13,290 bases of DNA from Thermodesulfovibrionales bacterium (GTDB lineage Bacteria; Nitrospirota; Thermodesulfovibrionia; Thermodesulfovibrionales; Dissulfurispiraceae), in NCBI GenBank assembly GCA_021129835.1, contig JAJOKM010000143.1, forward strand, positions 1-13,290, in the 5' to 3' direction. The notes beneath the pieces were generated by a model that worked only from the letters and a program-made list of their open reading frames with translations, was not told the DNA's origin and made no database searches. This document shows, piece after piece, positions 11,753-13,290 of this stretch (within the stretch, counting starts at the first letter, position 1; every line of letters starts with the position of its first letter). A program made the position numbers and the translations under genes.

Positions 11753-13273
11753 ATGGAAGATAAAGAGCCAAAGAAAACAGAAGTAAAGCCAGAAGAGCCT
11801 CCCCCAAAAGAGACTCTTAAAGAGCCAAAGGGCCTAATAGACCCAATGAAGGCAGTAAAGCCAGGAGAGTCTAAAACAAGCATCGCCATAGGTTTAGCAA
11901 TAGCGATTGCGGCCTTTATTACTGTCGCCTTCATTATACCGACTCCGGAGGGTTTGACGCGGGAAGGGCACCTGCTGTTTGCTATAATTGTTACGGCGAT
12001 AATTTTATGGGTAGCTGAGGTCATACCAATAGGAATAACGGCCATCTTCATACCCGCCGCTATGATAGTATTCGGTGTCCAGGCGCATTGGCCGGCATGG
12101 TCTGGGTTTGCTGCCCCGGCAGTTATGTTCGTCTACTGCATAATAATGTTTGGCGTAATCCTCAACCAGGTGGGTTTAGCTAAAAGGCTGATACTGGGGA
12201 TAGTCGGGGTTGTAGGCACCAATGTCAAGAAGTTCACCTTCTTACTCTGCTTAGCCTGCACCTATTTAGCGACCATACTCCATGACGCCACGATAGCTAT
12301 ACTGTTCTGCTCTAGTTTTGCAGGGCTGCTCTCGATGCTGGACATGAAACCTAAGATGGGCAAGAGTTCTAATCTTGCCAAAATGCTTATGGTGATGGTT
12401 CCCCTGGCTGCCTCGGTCGGAGGCGCCGGAACGATGATCGGTGGCGGGAGAAACCCGGTTGCGGTCGAGATACTATATATGGTGACGGGTATCCATATAG
12501 ACTTTCTTGCATATATGTTGAGGAATTTCCCGATGGTTGGGGTTATGGCGGTAGGGGTCTGGTTTGTGTGCTGGAACATCTTTCGTCCGGAGATTAAGGA
12601 GCTGCCTGCAGGCGCTGTTAGCGAGAAGCTCGCCCCGATGGGCAGGGATGAAAAGGGTGTCTTGATCACCTTCTTATGCGCGTTTGGCGTCTGGCTGACG
12701 ACCCCTCTTCATGGCATACATCTGAGCGCTACTGCCGCGTTGGCGCTGGTTCCAATATTTTTGTTGAGGATGGTAGACCCCAAGGAGACCTTTAGGGCAT
12801 TCCCCTGGGAGGCCATGTGGGTCTTTGGCGCTGGCGTCACCATGGGGTTAGCCATGCTGCACACAGGAGCGGGTGAATGGTTGGCAATGCAATTTATGCC
12901 ACTGTTTGAAGGTATGCCTTGGCCAATCGTCTTTTGGGCAAGCAGTCTATTCAGTTCAATGCTGTCATCCATCATGAGCAATACCGCGGCGACGGCCTTG
13001 ATACTGCCTGTGACTGTGCCGCTGGCTGAAGGACTGGGGATTTCGCCGTCGGCTATAGCTATAGCATCTCCGATCGCCACCGGGTTTGTGATGCTCGTTA
13101 TCGGCGCTCCGCCAATGATTATCGCTTACAGTTTTGGTTACTTCAGCCAGGTCGACTTCATAAAGGTCGGGATCGTTAGTTCATTTGTGGCCCAGATCCT
13201 TCTCACTCTCATGGTCTCGACCTATTGGCCCTTGGTCGGAATAGAAGACATGCCAATACTGGGAATATGGTAG
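11753..13273 (+). CDS. DASS/SLC13-type anion permease with altered first substrate motif
   Basis: This is an inner-membrane transporter of the divalent-anion:Na+ symporter type; known relatives carry dicarboxylates, citrate or sulfate, and the substrate here is unknown. From the ATG at 11753 it has 506 residues: a charged, Lys/Glu/Pro-rich cytoplasmic tail (1-40), then about 11-12 hydrophobic segments in two repeats. The second repeat keeps SNT at 409-411 (MSNTAATALILP) and GAPP (451-454). In the first repeat the expected SNT position reads LHD (176-178, in LHDATIAIL), followed by ASVGGAGTMIGGGRN (220-234) where relatives have a GTPPN-like loop. The gene is more GC-rich than its neighbours. 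It has its own promoter and long leader. A start at 11636 (545 residues) is possible but poorly supported. It ends 17 bp before the window edge; whether it is part of an operon cannot be seen. Confidence 0.85.
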   Translation: MEDKEPKKTEVKPEEPPPKETLKEPKGLIDPMKAVKPGESKTSIAIGLAIAIAAFITVAFIIPTPEGLTREGHLLFAIIVTAIILWVAEVIPIGITAIFIPAAMIVFGVQAHWPAWSGFAAPAVMFVYCIIMFGVILNQVGLAKRLILGIVGVVGTNVKKFTFLLCLACTYLATILHDATIAILFCSSFAGLLSMLDMKPKMGKSSNLAKMLMVMVPLAASVGGAGTMIGGGRNPVAVEILYMVTGIHIDFLAYMLRNFPMVGVMAVGVWFVCWNIFRPEIKELPAGAVSEKLAPMGRDEKGVLITFLCAFGVWLTTPLHGIHLSATAALALVPIFLLRMVDPKETFRAFPWEAMWVFGAGVTMGLAMLHTGAGEWLAMQFMPLFEGMPWPIVFWASSLFSSMLSSIMSNTAATALILPVTVPLAEGLGISPSAIAIASPIATGFVMLVIGAPPMIIAYSFGYFSQVDFIKVGIVSSFVAQILLTLMVSTYWPLVGIEDMPILGIW

Positions 13274-13290
13274 CTGAGTAAAAGAACCTT

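Noticed and set aside
11629..13080. several open frames of 120-140 codons antisense to the transporter
   Set aside because: They mirror the GC-rich transporter sequence and are rich in Ala, Ile, Pro and Ser; shadow frames.

Overview
This window looks like chromosomal DNA from a Gram-negative-type, medium-to-low GC bacterium. Housekeeping genes dominate, and I see no phage, plasmid, IS transposase, CRISPR array, tRNA or rRNA. The combination of rplU-rpmA-obgE-proB, trpS next to a small M50 protease, and a 6S RNA placed directly upstream of rny and ymdB suggests a Nitrospirota or Desulfobacterota-like lineage. That placement is inference from gene order, protein flavour and a dispersed-looking ATTCCCGC hairpin; nothing in the window proves it.

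Layout. At the left edge lspA (lipoprotein signal peptidase) runs leftward, followed by a doubtful small ORF and an 18-bp tandem repeat. Rightward of a spacer with a REP-like hairpin come a YgjP-type metallopeptidase and trpF. The 3' end of trpF overlaps the 3' end of the oppositely oriented queF by 29 bp. After the queF upstream region lies a 6S RNA (about 2671-2848), then a gene-poor 350-bp stretch, then rny (RNase Y) and ymdB (cyclic-nucleotide phosphodiesterase) as a tight pair. Together these form an RNA-metabolism cluster.

From 5621 to 11124 everything is on the minus strand, read right to left. A well-formed promoter at 11156-11185 drives rplU and rpmA. An intrinsic terminator (10345-10376) directly abuts the obgE start codon, so obgE, and proB behind it, probably depend on read-through or another promoter. 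proB is followed not by proA but by a spacer full of short tandem repeats. Then come a site-2-protease-like M50 protein, trpS and a ThiF/MoeB-type E1-like enzyme whose start overlaps the trpS stop.

The right end (11125-13290) is the most unusual part. A strong rightward promoter with an inverted repeat across its -10 box leads into a leader of about 215 nt before the first candidate start codon. A long-range inverted repeat closes the leader and is followed at once by a full-length Shine-Dalgarno sequence and a 9-codon ORF. Behind this lies a DASS/SLC13-type anion transporter that is clearly more GC-rich than its neighbours. It keeps the second SNT substrate motif but appears to have lost the first.
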